From Bremia lactucae (lineage: Eukaryota; Oomycota; Peronosporomycetes; Peronosporales; Peronosporaceae), in NCBI RefSeq assembly GCF_004359215.1, contig NC_090612.1, positions 3,934,797 to 3,956,526 on the forward strand: 21,730 nucleotides of DNA, given 5' to 3'. Both the position numbers and the translations under genes were made by a program. A model generated the notes under the pieces. It did not search any database. It was not told where the DNA came from and saw only the letters and a program-made list of their open reading frames with translations. The number at the start of each line of letters is the position of its first letter. Positions within the stretch are counted from its first letter, which is position 1. This document shows positions 1 through 7,422 of this stretch, one piece after another.

Positions 1-765
1 GGTGATTGCCTTGATCTTTTCGGGATCAGGGCGCACGTCGTGGTTACCGACGATGCACATAAGAAGTGGTATTTCGCTTGCAGCGAATATACATTTCTTG
101 AGATTTGCATACAGCTTATGCTTTCGCATAAGTGTAAGATCCTGACTAAGGTGAGTTTTAAGTACTTCCACGTCCGTCTTACGACCGTACCACAATTGAG
201 GCCATCGCACTCACTCGTAGTACATTTACACGCTTGTGGACGCTCCAAGACGTTCATCAGATGGCCATCTGATGAAAAATTGGCAAGCATCTTTACGGAT
301 CGATGCTGCCAGATGATCCTTGGCTTATAATCTCTGACCCAAGGTAAACCTAAGATATCATCAAATTTGTCATGCAAATCCAGTACGATGAAATCATTAT
401 CGTACTGTAAATCTCTTGACGTGTAGTGAAATTTAACTACACGTTTCATTATTGTTATCGATGCGCCTGTCGCTAGATGCACCGTCGTCCTCGTTGGAGG
501 GAAGTCGAGCTCAACATATTTAAGCCTACGAACCTCTAGTGACAGGCGACGAATAAAGTTATTCGACGCTCCACAGTCCGCTAGGGCTCTAAGTGACAAA
601 TCATTTGTCAATTTTTTTTCAAGGTGATGAGGGATACCTCATCACCAGGTGCAGAGACACATAATGAGTGTGTGTCTGGAGCAACTTTAGTCAAGAGATT
701 TGCAAATTCTCTTGAGGTCGCTGGATCAGTAGGGCGTTGCGCCCCTACTGACCCCGACCGTTTCT
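1..765 (-). pseudogene. pro: Gag tail and aspartic protease of element A, partial
   Basis: Minus-strand retropepsin. The active-site motif is ADCGASNNFIRR at about 578-543 (D-C-G in place of the usual D-S/T-G), followed by VHLATGAS and, about 60 residues on, the second conserved motif ILGLPWV. The frame then stays open to position 1. Upstream a basic gag tail (about 830-750) ends in a TAG, and the segment EFANLLTKVAPD follows in another frame. A run of eight T on the plus strand (612-619) puts the upstream segment one base out of frame with the protease, so a homopolymer indel, real or from sequencing, separates them. Protease would cut the Gag-Pol polyprotein during particle maturation. RT should begin just left of the window. 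Confidence 0.8.
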
Positions 766-839
766 TGGCGGTCCGCCTCGCTGTTGTGATTTCGCAATAA
801 CGTCAGACCCGCGACCGCTGTCCTTTTTGGCGTACAATC

Positions 840-1870
840 AAAAATTACGTTCAGTACCTTTCGGTGCTGGGCGTGAGGCACTACACTCGTGAGCTTAGTG
901 TCCTAATTTTTGGCAGCGATGGCATTTCTGGAACCGCTTGTTGTTCGAATAGCGAGGTTTCTCGCTTTCGACATAAGAGAGGTCCATAGGTTCTGGATCT
1001 CCCAGTTCGTGTCGTCTTGGAGGACGATATGATGACGAACTAGCTTGAGCCTGTCTCTAGCTAAAGTCCTCCTGTTCCGCAACGAATATTCCTTCTTCAA
1101 GCGTATCCAGTTTCAAACAGAACAGGTGAGTCTTTACATGACCATCCCTAAGACCTTGAATGAACACCGTAATCAACGTGTGATCATTAACTGGTTTTTT
1201 TGTAATACAACTCGCTAAGAGTCGTATGTGCTGGGCATATGCGTGAACATCACGCTTGCCTTGCTTGAGTTTCAGAAGCTCTGAACGAGCTCCGAACTCA
1301 GCCCTTGGTGATTCAAATGTCTGTTTGAGCCGTGCTTTAATAGCCTCTAGCGAATTAAAGACGTATGGGTCGCGCAACTTAAGGCCCAATGCCCAAGGTT
1401 TAACACGACCTGCCAGATTTGATTGAGCTAATGCGACTTGCATTTGCTCGTCGATTGTGTGACGTGCCCTTATGGCATCGTCTAACTCGACAAAGCATCT
1501 CAAGAGGGAGTCTTCTTCGACTCCCCTATACTTAAAGATGTCAATCTTTAAAGTTTCGGGACGACGCGTTTGCGTCATCCCAGGTACAGGGGTCTGTACC
1601 TGTTGTAACCTCAACAGTTCTGCCTGTTGAGAGCCTTGCTGAATCAGCAAGGCTACGTTTTCTCTTCATCTCGTCAAGTTCATGTTGTATATAGTTGGCG
1701 ATAGTTAAATGGAGGGCATCTCTGTCTAAGTTGGACAGCATTGCCAAGATTGCATCGATTCCTACAGTCGAACCCATACGTTCGACCACACTCCTTTCTA
1801 TGTCACTTAGAAAGGAGTAGCTTTCAGGGGAAACGTGATGCGTATTCCCACTATCATCCAACATGTCCAT
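840..1870 (-). pseudogene. gag: Gag polyprotein of element A, broken
   Basis: Capsid/nucleocapsid precursor of the retrotransposon. Translation starts at ATG 1870, 50 nt after the LTR. The N-terminal part (1870 to about 1660) is helical and charged, with a segment ending DEMKRKRS. After a frameshift near 1655-1670 the capsid-like part continues (1650-1057) with the Gypsy gag signatures SNLAGRVKPWALGL and ARLKQTFESP. Another shift near 1090 leads to a CCHC zinc knuckle at about 915-870: C-H-R-C, four residues, H, four positions, C. One of the last four positions is a TAA stop. The reading frame is lost again near 840. Gag identity rests on order, the zinc knuckle and family-typical motifs; the exact frameshift positions are approximate. 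Confidence 0.8.
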
Positions 1871-1908
1871 GTTAGATGTGGGAAATGTGGTCCTTGGACG
1901 GACTACAA

Positions 1909-1920
1909 AGTGCTACCAGG
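1909..1920 (-). promoter_or_regulatory. Primer-binding site of element A
   Basis: Directly after the LTR the minus strand reads CCTGGTAGCACT. TGGTAGC two bases from the LTR end matches the usual form of a tRNA-primed minus-strand start site, complementary to a tRNA ending GCTACCA. Element B has the same CCTGGTAGC at the same spacing (6611-6601). The tRNA cannot be named from the sequence. Confidence 0.6.
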
Positions 1921-2334
1921 TGTAACGGGGCACTACGACTTGTACTACTTCAGTTGCGAGTGGTGCCTTACGTTAATTGACGTACACTGTACGTGCAGAG
2001 AAAGACTTCTCTTTAAGACAATAAACTTCAAGAGGATTAATGAAAACTGTTTTAATATAATTAAGTATCTCTTCTTTCTATCTGTTAATGCTAACTTAAT
2101 TGTAAGCTAATACTAAACATGCAATTAAAATTTTATCTTATATTATCTGTCTCTCTCTTTTGTTTACATCTACATCTGATTAGTCTGCAAAAAAAATACA
2201 TATAATGGCCTATACCTATTTATGATAAGATTTCTAAACTTTACTACATATAGTTATATCCTCCAAATAGTATCTACATTTTAGATAACATATTAGTTTA
2301 CGACCTTTAAGTGTTAATTTGATGTAACGTTACA
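1921..2334 (-). repeat. 5' LTR of element A (L1)
   Basis: On the minus strand it begins TGTAACGTTACATC and ends GTGCCCCGTTACA, giving the TG...CA ends of an LTR with a short terminal inverted repeat. It is 414 bp and AT-rich and aligns with the LTRs at 3161 and 21478 (shared AAATTAACACTTAAAGG near the start). Compared with those, it lacks ten bases (GGGTGTATCG) between TGTAACG and TTACAT. A primer-binding site follows at once, so this is a 5' LTR. Confidence 0.9.
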
Positions 2335-3051
2335 CCCCTTTCACTTTATCTCGCTTATTATTGCCACTAAACCATCGATGCTTGAGAAAAGCATCGAGAT
2401 AAAAATCTTCCTCAGCGCAAAAGTTCTTCTCGCTGGGATCAAGGCCATGTAGCTTTGTCGCAATAAACAAGGGATATTTATTGTGAGGAGTAGTCTCTCC
2501 AGACAAGCTATTAATTAGCTGCTCCGGCAAAATCCACGGCTTCATCTTAGGGGCAAGACGATCCATTATAGTGTCTACGATCCCCTGAGTGGTACCCACT
2601 GAAGCAGGGGTACCACAAGAACTTTCATTACGATGGCTTATGTCATCGTCATCACCACGCACAGAAATATGTGCAGGTGACGGCACGGGAGAAGGTGCTA
2701 ACGATGAGGAATCCTCCTTATCGTTGAAGCCGAACATGCTGTAGCGAATGCTACCAGCACGTCTACTCGAATGAGCCCCCTCATTTGAAGGCTTATATCA
2801 GCCGCCTGACGATGATCAGGCGAATGTTCAATTCTCCCCGAGTCGGCCATTTCGTCCAACACGCATTCGTAGTCGACCTCAAAAGAGGGGTCGCATTCAC
2901 GTGGTGTATCGCCACGTGCACCCGCATCATTTAGAGTTGCGGGAGAAGATGACACTACGGCAGACGTTTCGTCTGCCGCAAGAGACAAAAATGCGTCGTC
3001 CGCGGCTGCATGAACCGCAGCCGAAGGCGCCGCACTATTCCGATACCGCAT
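2335..3051 (-). pseudogene. Antisense accessory ORF E1 (N-terminal and middle part), cut by element A
   Basis: Minus-strand ORF starting at ATG 3051, about 110 bp inside the plus-strand LTR at 3161, so it is antisense to the element that carries it. The N-terminal ~100 residues are Ala/Ser/Asp-rich and acidic. A frameshift near 2790 leads to a Ser/Pro/Asp-rich linker, then a conserved middle domain: DTIMDRLAPKMKPW, KLHGLDPSEKNF and DFYLDAFLKHRW. The frame ends at the L1 LTR boundary. E2 and E3 in this window carry the same domain. I do not recognise the family; it is not RT, integrase, protease or a typical gag. Short perfect inverted repeats lie at 2375-2397, 2589-2616, 2700-2725, 2803-2822, 2898-2918, 2958-2978 and 3003-3023. 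Confidence 0.65.
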
Positions 3052-3145
3052 GGACTTGTTAACCAATCTGACCAATCAACATCGTGTCTAATAAAGTGGT
3101 CTTATAGTGACTACTCTACTCAATGGCAGTCAGAGTGATTGTCGT

Positions 3146-3160
3146 TCAAGGGAGGGGTGA
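3146..3160 (+). promoter_or_regulatory. Polypurine tract before the 3' LTR
   Basis: The stretch TCAAGGGAGGGGTGA directly precedes the LTR start TGTAACG at 3161. A purine-rich tract there is the plus-strand primer site of LTR retrotransposons and marks 3161-3600 as a 3' LTR of a plus-strand element. Confidence 0.65.
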
Positions 3161-3600
3161 TGTAACGGAGTGTATCGTTACATAAATTAACACTTAAAGG
3201 TTGTTAATTAATATATTATCTAAATGCTAGATTATATTTGGAGAATATTACTTTACATGGTATTATTTTGAAGGCTTATCCATTGGTAGATATAGACCAA
3301 TTTATCTACTTTCTCCGCGGTCCAGTCAGCGCTGGACGCGCGCAAAGAGAAAGACAGATAAGACTTTTAGTACATATTTTGTATTAGTTTATAATTAAGT
3401 TAGTATTAAGCAGATAGACAAGAAGAACTTAATAATATTAATACAGTTTTCATTTAACCCTCTTTAAAACAAGTGTTTTAAAGAGAAGACTTTCTCTGCA
3501 CGTACTAGTGTACGTAAAGTGACGTGAGGCACCACTCGCACTGAGGCAGTGCGAAGTGGACTTGTACTGAAGCAGTACAAGTCGGAAGTGCCCCGTTACA
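3161..3600 (+). repeat. 3' LTR (L2), TGTAACG family
   Basis: A 440-bp repeat with TGTAACGGAG at the start and GCCCCGTTACA at the end. It is the same family as L1 (minus strand) and L3 (21478). It is preceded by a polypurine tract, and no primer-binding site follows (next bases CAATACTTATGG), so it is the 3' copy or a solo LTR. Its second half is a row of perfect hairpins: 3460-3485 (12-bp arms, 2-nt loop), 3500-3515 (6), 3536-3554 (8) and 3559-3583 (11, 3-nt loop). Confidence 0.9.
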
Positions 3601-3731
3601 CAATACTTATGGAAAGTAATATTGCATTTGAATTCTCATGATGATGTTTTTGAGGGTATATTTAGCGAAGCTGGACGTCAGTGAACGTGACTATTGAGGT
3701 GATATAGCTGACTTGACGTGACATTGGGACG
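3601..3731. other. Unassigned spacer between L2 and element B
   Basis: About 130 bp with no recognisable coding or repeat signal. The RT frame of element B has been lost by 3732, and L2 ends at 3600. It could be old flanking DNA or filler from a rearrangement. Confidence 0.4.
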
Positions 3732-4215
3732 TGGCGACGAGTGTGGCGACTTCGACTCTCGGACTAGGCCAGCTACGTTCTTTACCGCAAATAATGCGTC
3801 AATAGCGTCCACTTGCGCTTTGGGCAGTGGCCAATGGCGCGTCGTATAGTACTTTGTACCCGGCTCGAGATCAATCTCGTGGCGTACATACTGGTCCAGA
3901 GGTAACACCGAGGGAGGGTCTTCCGAGACCACATCCACAAACTCCTTTAACAGAGAAAAAAATAGATCCCTCCGATCCTTCAGGATGGCTGAGCCGTACC
4001 TCTTCTGACGATGAGACTTGCTCTCCTCGACCAATACGTCCGGGTCCATGATCGAAGAGGTGTTCAACTCCACAGACGTCGCTTCGCGATGTATGAGGAC
4101 CACACCTTCCAGCGAACCCTCTTTGAGGTTCACTATGAACTCTCTTTGGGATATCTTCACAAGCTCCTACAATTCTTCAAGCTTAAAAGCAATTCCACCG
4201 CAATCTCGTCCATGT
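3732..4215 (-). pseudogene. pol: Linker and N-terminus of reverse transcriptase, element B
   Basis: The minus-strand frame opens just after the repeat array and runs to a break at 3732. It carries the Gypsy pre-RT linker (KISQREFIVNLKEGSLEG) and then the RT fingers N-terminus: FVDVVSEDPPSVLP, RHEIDLEPGTKYY and RESKSPHSSP. These are the residues before the palm domain in oomycete-type Gypsy RT; no catalytic Asp is included. Beyond 3732 the translation is unrelated. The missing continuation matches the plus-strand segment at 6711. Confidence 0.8.
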
Positions 4216-4229
4216 CATGTCGATCCGCG

Positions 4230-4850
4230 ATTATGATCTTTGGCTCAGGAGATGAACCTGCCCCATCTTGTACGTATCGCCGTGCTTAGACGCCTTCCTA
4301 TGCGGAAACTGAGCCAATGTCACCGCCTTGTACGCGCTGTCCAACAACTGCGATGTCCTACGACAAACTAAGCCCATCTTTGCCATGCGCGCGTCGCCCA
4401 GCGGGTGCGTCTTCCTGGGTGACTGGCCCTGCCTCACCACCCTTTACGCGTGGTCCGACGACTGCGATTTACTGTGAAGAAGTGAACCCATCTTCATCCC
4501 GTGCGCGTCGCTCAACGACTGTGTCTTCCTGAACGGTAGTGGCCACAGCAATATCGCTTGCGCAACCCCCACGGTTACGTCTTCCGGTGAAGGAGAAGCT
4601 CATCTTCTTCACTAACGTGTTGCCGAGCGACATCGCCTTCTTGAGCAAAAGTAACCGCAGCACTATCCTGTGCGCAACCGCCCACGGTTGCGACATTCGA
4701 TCAAAGAGGAAACACGACTCCTTCATTTGCACGTCGCACACCGACAGCAATTTCCTGAGCAGTAGTGACCGCAGCACTATCGCTTGCGCAGCCTTCCCGA
4801 TCGCGACTTCCTTTGTGGAGGCTGACCCAGCCTCAACACCTACAAATTTT
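4230..4850 (-). repeat. Coding tandem repeat, about 112 bp x 5.5 (copy B1)
   Basis: Recurring start points on the plus strand lie at about 4321, 4434, 4544, 4656 and 4770 (spacing 110-114 bp), with a partial unit to about 4230. Read on the minus strand each unit gives about 37 residues with a shared pattern: C-A-x-D near the start, V-T-x-A-Q-E, R-R-x, a D/E-rich stretch and V-x-V-G-x-R-V-x-G-G at the end. It lies between protease and RT in the pol linker. Stops interrupt most units, several at the equivalent position (TAA, TAG or TGA about two-thirds along). The same array recurs at 10755-11290. Confidence 0.75.
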
Positions 4851-4880
4851 TCAGTCGAAACTCGACATCCTTCTTCATTC

Positions 4881-4985
4881 ACCACGTTCGCCTAAGCGGC
4901 AACCACTCTTTGGGAGTTGCTATAGTGCGTAAGACATCCGCCACGACCCGATTGGCACGTTCTGTTTGGCCATCGCAGGCGTTCC
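4881..4985 (-). pseudogene. Integrase-derived fragment within the protease-RT linker
   Basis: The minus strand encodes DGQTERANRVVADVL, then RTIATPKEWLPL, the region around the catalytic Glu of Gypsy integrase. It sits between the protease tail and the repeat array, far from integrase's normal place after RNase H. The sister copy at 11285-11350 has different sequence at this point, between the same flanks. Probably a small rearranged piece of another pol. It is only about 35 codons. Confidence 0.65.
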
Positions 4986-4999
4986 GAGCGTGAAATACG

Positions 5000-5475
5000 T
5001 TGTTCGTGCACAAATTTATCGCTTGACGAGGAGAGAATATTTCTCGCCAAGGCTCATTCACAAGTGGTTTGTGACTAGGACCCACGGTGCGACTACGCCA
5101 GTCGATCCATGGCTCATGCTTCATAAGCCATGACATCCCAAGGATGATATCAAATCCAAGACAATGAACGGTTCTTTAGAGTTAAACTCCTTAAATTTGA
5201 TTATTAAGGGTAACAAAACCTTACGAGTTGTACGATCGATCCTGTTGCTAGCCGAACGGACACCTTGCTCTTGCTCTTCGAGTCTTCAATAGCCTTGGCG
5301 TAGAACGCTTGGTTCTTCTCCACAGAGGCCTTAGTCGCGAAGTGGTGTGACGCGCCCGAGTTAATCAAGACCGTCATAAGGTCTTCGTACCCATCCACCT
5401 TCGGGATAACCATTACCAAGTTCGACCGCACACGCACACCGGCCACAGACAAGCACAACAGTGTTGTCCCCGGAA
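5000..5475 (-). pseudogene. pro: Aspartic protease of element B, active-site Asp replaced
   Basis: The minus-strand retropepsin domain contains LINSGASHHF where the family has D-S-G-A-S; the catalytic Asp reads Asn (AAC for GAC), which would abolish activity. It is followed by VSVRLATGSIV and, after frameshifts near 5230 and 5150, by the second conserved motif ILGMSWLMKHEPW. The stretch after that (RSRTVG...CTNNVFHARNA) is shared with the copy at 11350-11530. The domain follows a Ser/Arg-rich gag tail and precedes the coding repeat array. Confidence 0.8.
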
Positions 5476-5599
5476 TTTGTTCTCCAGGAAGAGGAGGCAA
5501 CCTTTCTCCTTTCTTGAGAGAGAGTGACCTCCCAGTAGGACGTCCCGCGCCACTTCGTCTCCTGACTCTACAACGCTCACTGCGTTCAGAGTTTGCTTC

Positions 5600-6583
5600 G
5601 TCCAAGCAGGCTTGCCATGGACTTTCTATGATGGCTTATTAAGGCAGTTCCTGCGATAAAGCCCAAGCGCATTACACCCGAAACAGCGGCCATCGGCCAT
5701 CGAATTTCCCTAGCGTGGACGCGCCCGTTCGGCCGATGGGGTGGGGCCTTCGGCAATTCCGTTGACCCGACGTGGCTCTGGGCCGATCTCGTACAGTCGT
5801 CTAAAGCTATGTGCACAGCTTTGTTAGACGGAGTCGCTCGGCGGCGAGTGCGAACAGGACCGACTCGAACACCGTCCATCAACACCGTGATCTATTCTTT
5901 TTCCGACAACGGAACCCCGGCTATGGCAGTCTCCAAATTGCGAATCTCCATGGGATTGTCCTGTATGGACCGGTTTCCTTGCTTGCTCCGCAAGAACAGC
6001 GATCGATTACGGTAGGCCACGTTGGCGATCGAAAATGTTGTTCGCATCTCCTGAGCCATGAACTCCCACGAGACAAAGTATCCCGGAAAAGACGTACTTT
6101 TGGCCCATAGACCACGCCCTTGCCCAACCTCCCAGGTTCGAAAGGGCAAAGGCCACTTGAGACCTCGCGTCGCGAATCTGGCCTGCGCTCAGCGCAATCT
6201 AGATCTCCCGGATCCAGAAGACCAAGCTGTCCGCTTCCTTCTCGACAATGTGGGAACGCGGATCTTCACAGGCTTTGAAATGTCTGAATGCGGCGTATAC
6301 GACGCCGGCGTCGAAGAGGAGCCCCGTGTCTCAGCCCTCACTACCGTACGTGCGGCATCTTGCGCCGCCGTACTCACGTGAGGAATGAAAGGGACTCGTA
6401 GCGCTTGAAGAGCTCAACTCGAGCCTTTTGTTGGTCGGGATTTAGGGAAGGGAACCCGACAAAATTCCCCTCGCCTAACAGGGTGACCATCCTTTCAAGC
6501 GTAGCCAAATGGGCATTAAACAGGTGATGATAGTCCTGCCTGAGAGGCATGTAGTCTTCAGGGTCATCCATCCTGAGTGCCAT
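5600..6583 (-). pseudogene. gag: Gag polyprotein of element B, broken
   Basis: It starts at ATG 6583, 28 nt after the LTR end. The N-terminal part (6583-6376) contains ATLERMVTLLGEGNF. After a frameshift the capsid-like domain reads ADSLVFWIREI, a TAG stop, then ALSAGQIRDARSQVAFALS and NLGGWARAWSMG, a standard Gypsy gag signature. The zinc knuckle near 5695-5655 reads C-F-G-C, four residues, Leu in place of His, four residues, Cys, so one zinc ligand is lost. Several frameshifts separate the parts. The protease follows on the same strand. Confidence 0.8.
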
Positions 6584-6600
6584 CCTGCTTGATTACTCCT

Positions 6601-6700
6601 TGGCTACCAGGTGTGACAGGGTCACACAGCAACTCACAGAGGAAGTTTTAAACTGTTGTATATTGAGATCTTAGAGCAGTCTAACTACAGTAGTAATCAG
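6601..6700 (-). repeat. LTR end and primer-binding site of element B
   Basis: On the minus strand an LTR-like end GTGACCCTGTCACA (last base 6612) is followed by CCTGGTAGCCA (6611-6601), the same primer-binding sequence and spacing as in element A. Only the last 50-100 bp of the LTR can be present, since plus-strand RT begins at about 6711. The GTCAC motif matches the LTR start at 16332 (TGTAACGGGGTCACATG). Confidence 0.55.
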
Positions 6701-6710
6701 GCTACTAAAT

Positions 6711-7322
6711 GCTTTTGTGTCCATGAGCTCAATAAGAAATAGCGCATGGTTCATGCTTTTAACAAGCTGAATGCGGTCACAATTCCGGCATCTACGCCAA
6801 TTCCTCGGAAGGACGAGTTGCAGGACAACATTGCCGGATGCAGTATTTCTAGCGCGCGCGACATGGTCGACGGGTATTATCAACTACTTGTGATGGAATC
6901 AGATATTCCTCATACAGCAGTGAGTAGTGAGGACTCCCAGTGGGATGTTGTGGGAATGGTTGTTCATGCCCCAGGGACTTTCCAACGCTCCTGGTAACGC
7001 AACTCTTTCGGCCGATGAGGCACTTCGTGTAGACCTATTTCGACGATATATTCGTTCACATCAAGGCTTAAGGAGGTAAAACGGATGTCCAGTTGCATAT
7101 CGAGCACCTTCGAGCGGTTTTGATGCGTATGCGCGATAATCGACATTTTGCGAACATCAACAGTGCCTCTTTTGGGCGGAAGAGATTCCCTCTTTAGGAT
7201 GTTTTATTGGGAAAGGTGGAATCCGTGCGGATCCAAAGAATATTCATGCAATTGCACAATGGCCAACGCCGTCATCCCGGAAGGATTTACGCAAGCGGTT
7301 GGGTGGGTCTCGCAAACTATTT
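6711..7322 (+). pseudogene. pol: Reverse transcriptase palm/fingers, Ty3/Gypsy, plus strand
   Basis: RNA-directed DNA polymerase core. It carries RMVHAFNKLNAVTIP (preceded by TAG where Trp is usual), TPIPRKDELQDN, ARDMVDGYYQL, then after frameshifts the catalytic box TYFDDIFVH (about 7035-7062) with both Asp residues, ADPKNIHAIAQWPTP and the start of GLANY at the gap. In-frame stops precede the catalytic box and follow it. The sequence begins at the residue after which minus-strand element B breaks at 3732, so both are probably parts of one pol. RNase H should follow but a gap starts at 7323. Confidence 0.85.
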
Positions 7323-7422
7323 NNNNNNNNNNNNNNNNNNNNNNNNNNNNNNNNNNNNNNNNNNNNNNNNNNNNNNNNNNNNNNNNNNNNNNNNNNNNNN
7401 NNNNNNNNNNNNNNNNNNNNNN
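7323..7422. other. Assembly gap (100 N)
   Basis: A run of exactly 100 N, a common placeholder for unknown length. It separates plus-strand RT from accessory ORF E2; the two need not be adjacent in the genome. Confidence 0.95.

Larger units (their letters stand above)
1..2334 (-). mobile_element. Ty3/Gypsy element A, 5' part (LTR-gag-protease)
   Basis: Read on the minus strand the order is LTR (2334-1921), primer-binding site, 50-nt leader, gag (from 1870), zinc knuckle, protease, then the window edge. This order and the protease motifs identify an LTR retrotransposon; RT, RNase H and integrase would lie to the left of the window. The copy is non-functional as it stands, with several frameshifts and stops in gag. 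It lies inside accessory ORF E1, whose reading frame stops at the LTR edge (2334/2335), so A inserted after E1. The other end and the target-site duplication are outside the window. Confidence 0.85.
3732..6700 (-). mobile_element. Ty3/Gypsy element B, 5' half in minus orientation
   Basis: On the minus strand: LTR end (to 6612), primer-binding site, gag from 6583, zinc knuckle near 5680, protease (5470-5050), a coding tandem-repeat array (4850-4230) and the start of RT (to 3732). The RT frame stops after SPHSSP, and plus-strand RT resumes at about 6711 with the residues expected next. This suggests that this whole segment has been inverted within one element (see findings). Many stops are present. 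By eye it lacks the dense short hairpins of the TGTAACG family, so it is a separate Gypsy lineage. Confidence 0.75.

Noticed and set aside
40..330. A 96-codon plus-strand ORF at the window start
   Set aside because: It is the shadow of the minus-strand protease frame, which carries DCGASNNF and ILGLPWV.
4470..4800. Evidence of repeat-induced or deaminase-type mutation from CAG-to-TAG stops
   Set aside because: Some stops fit C-to-T changes but others (TGA, TAA from GAA) do not, and no strand or context bias could be shown by eye.
3827..4895. Several plus-strand ORFs of 70-120 codons
   Set aside because: They are antisense shadows of the RT linker and the coding repeat array; the minus strand explains the conservation better.
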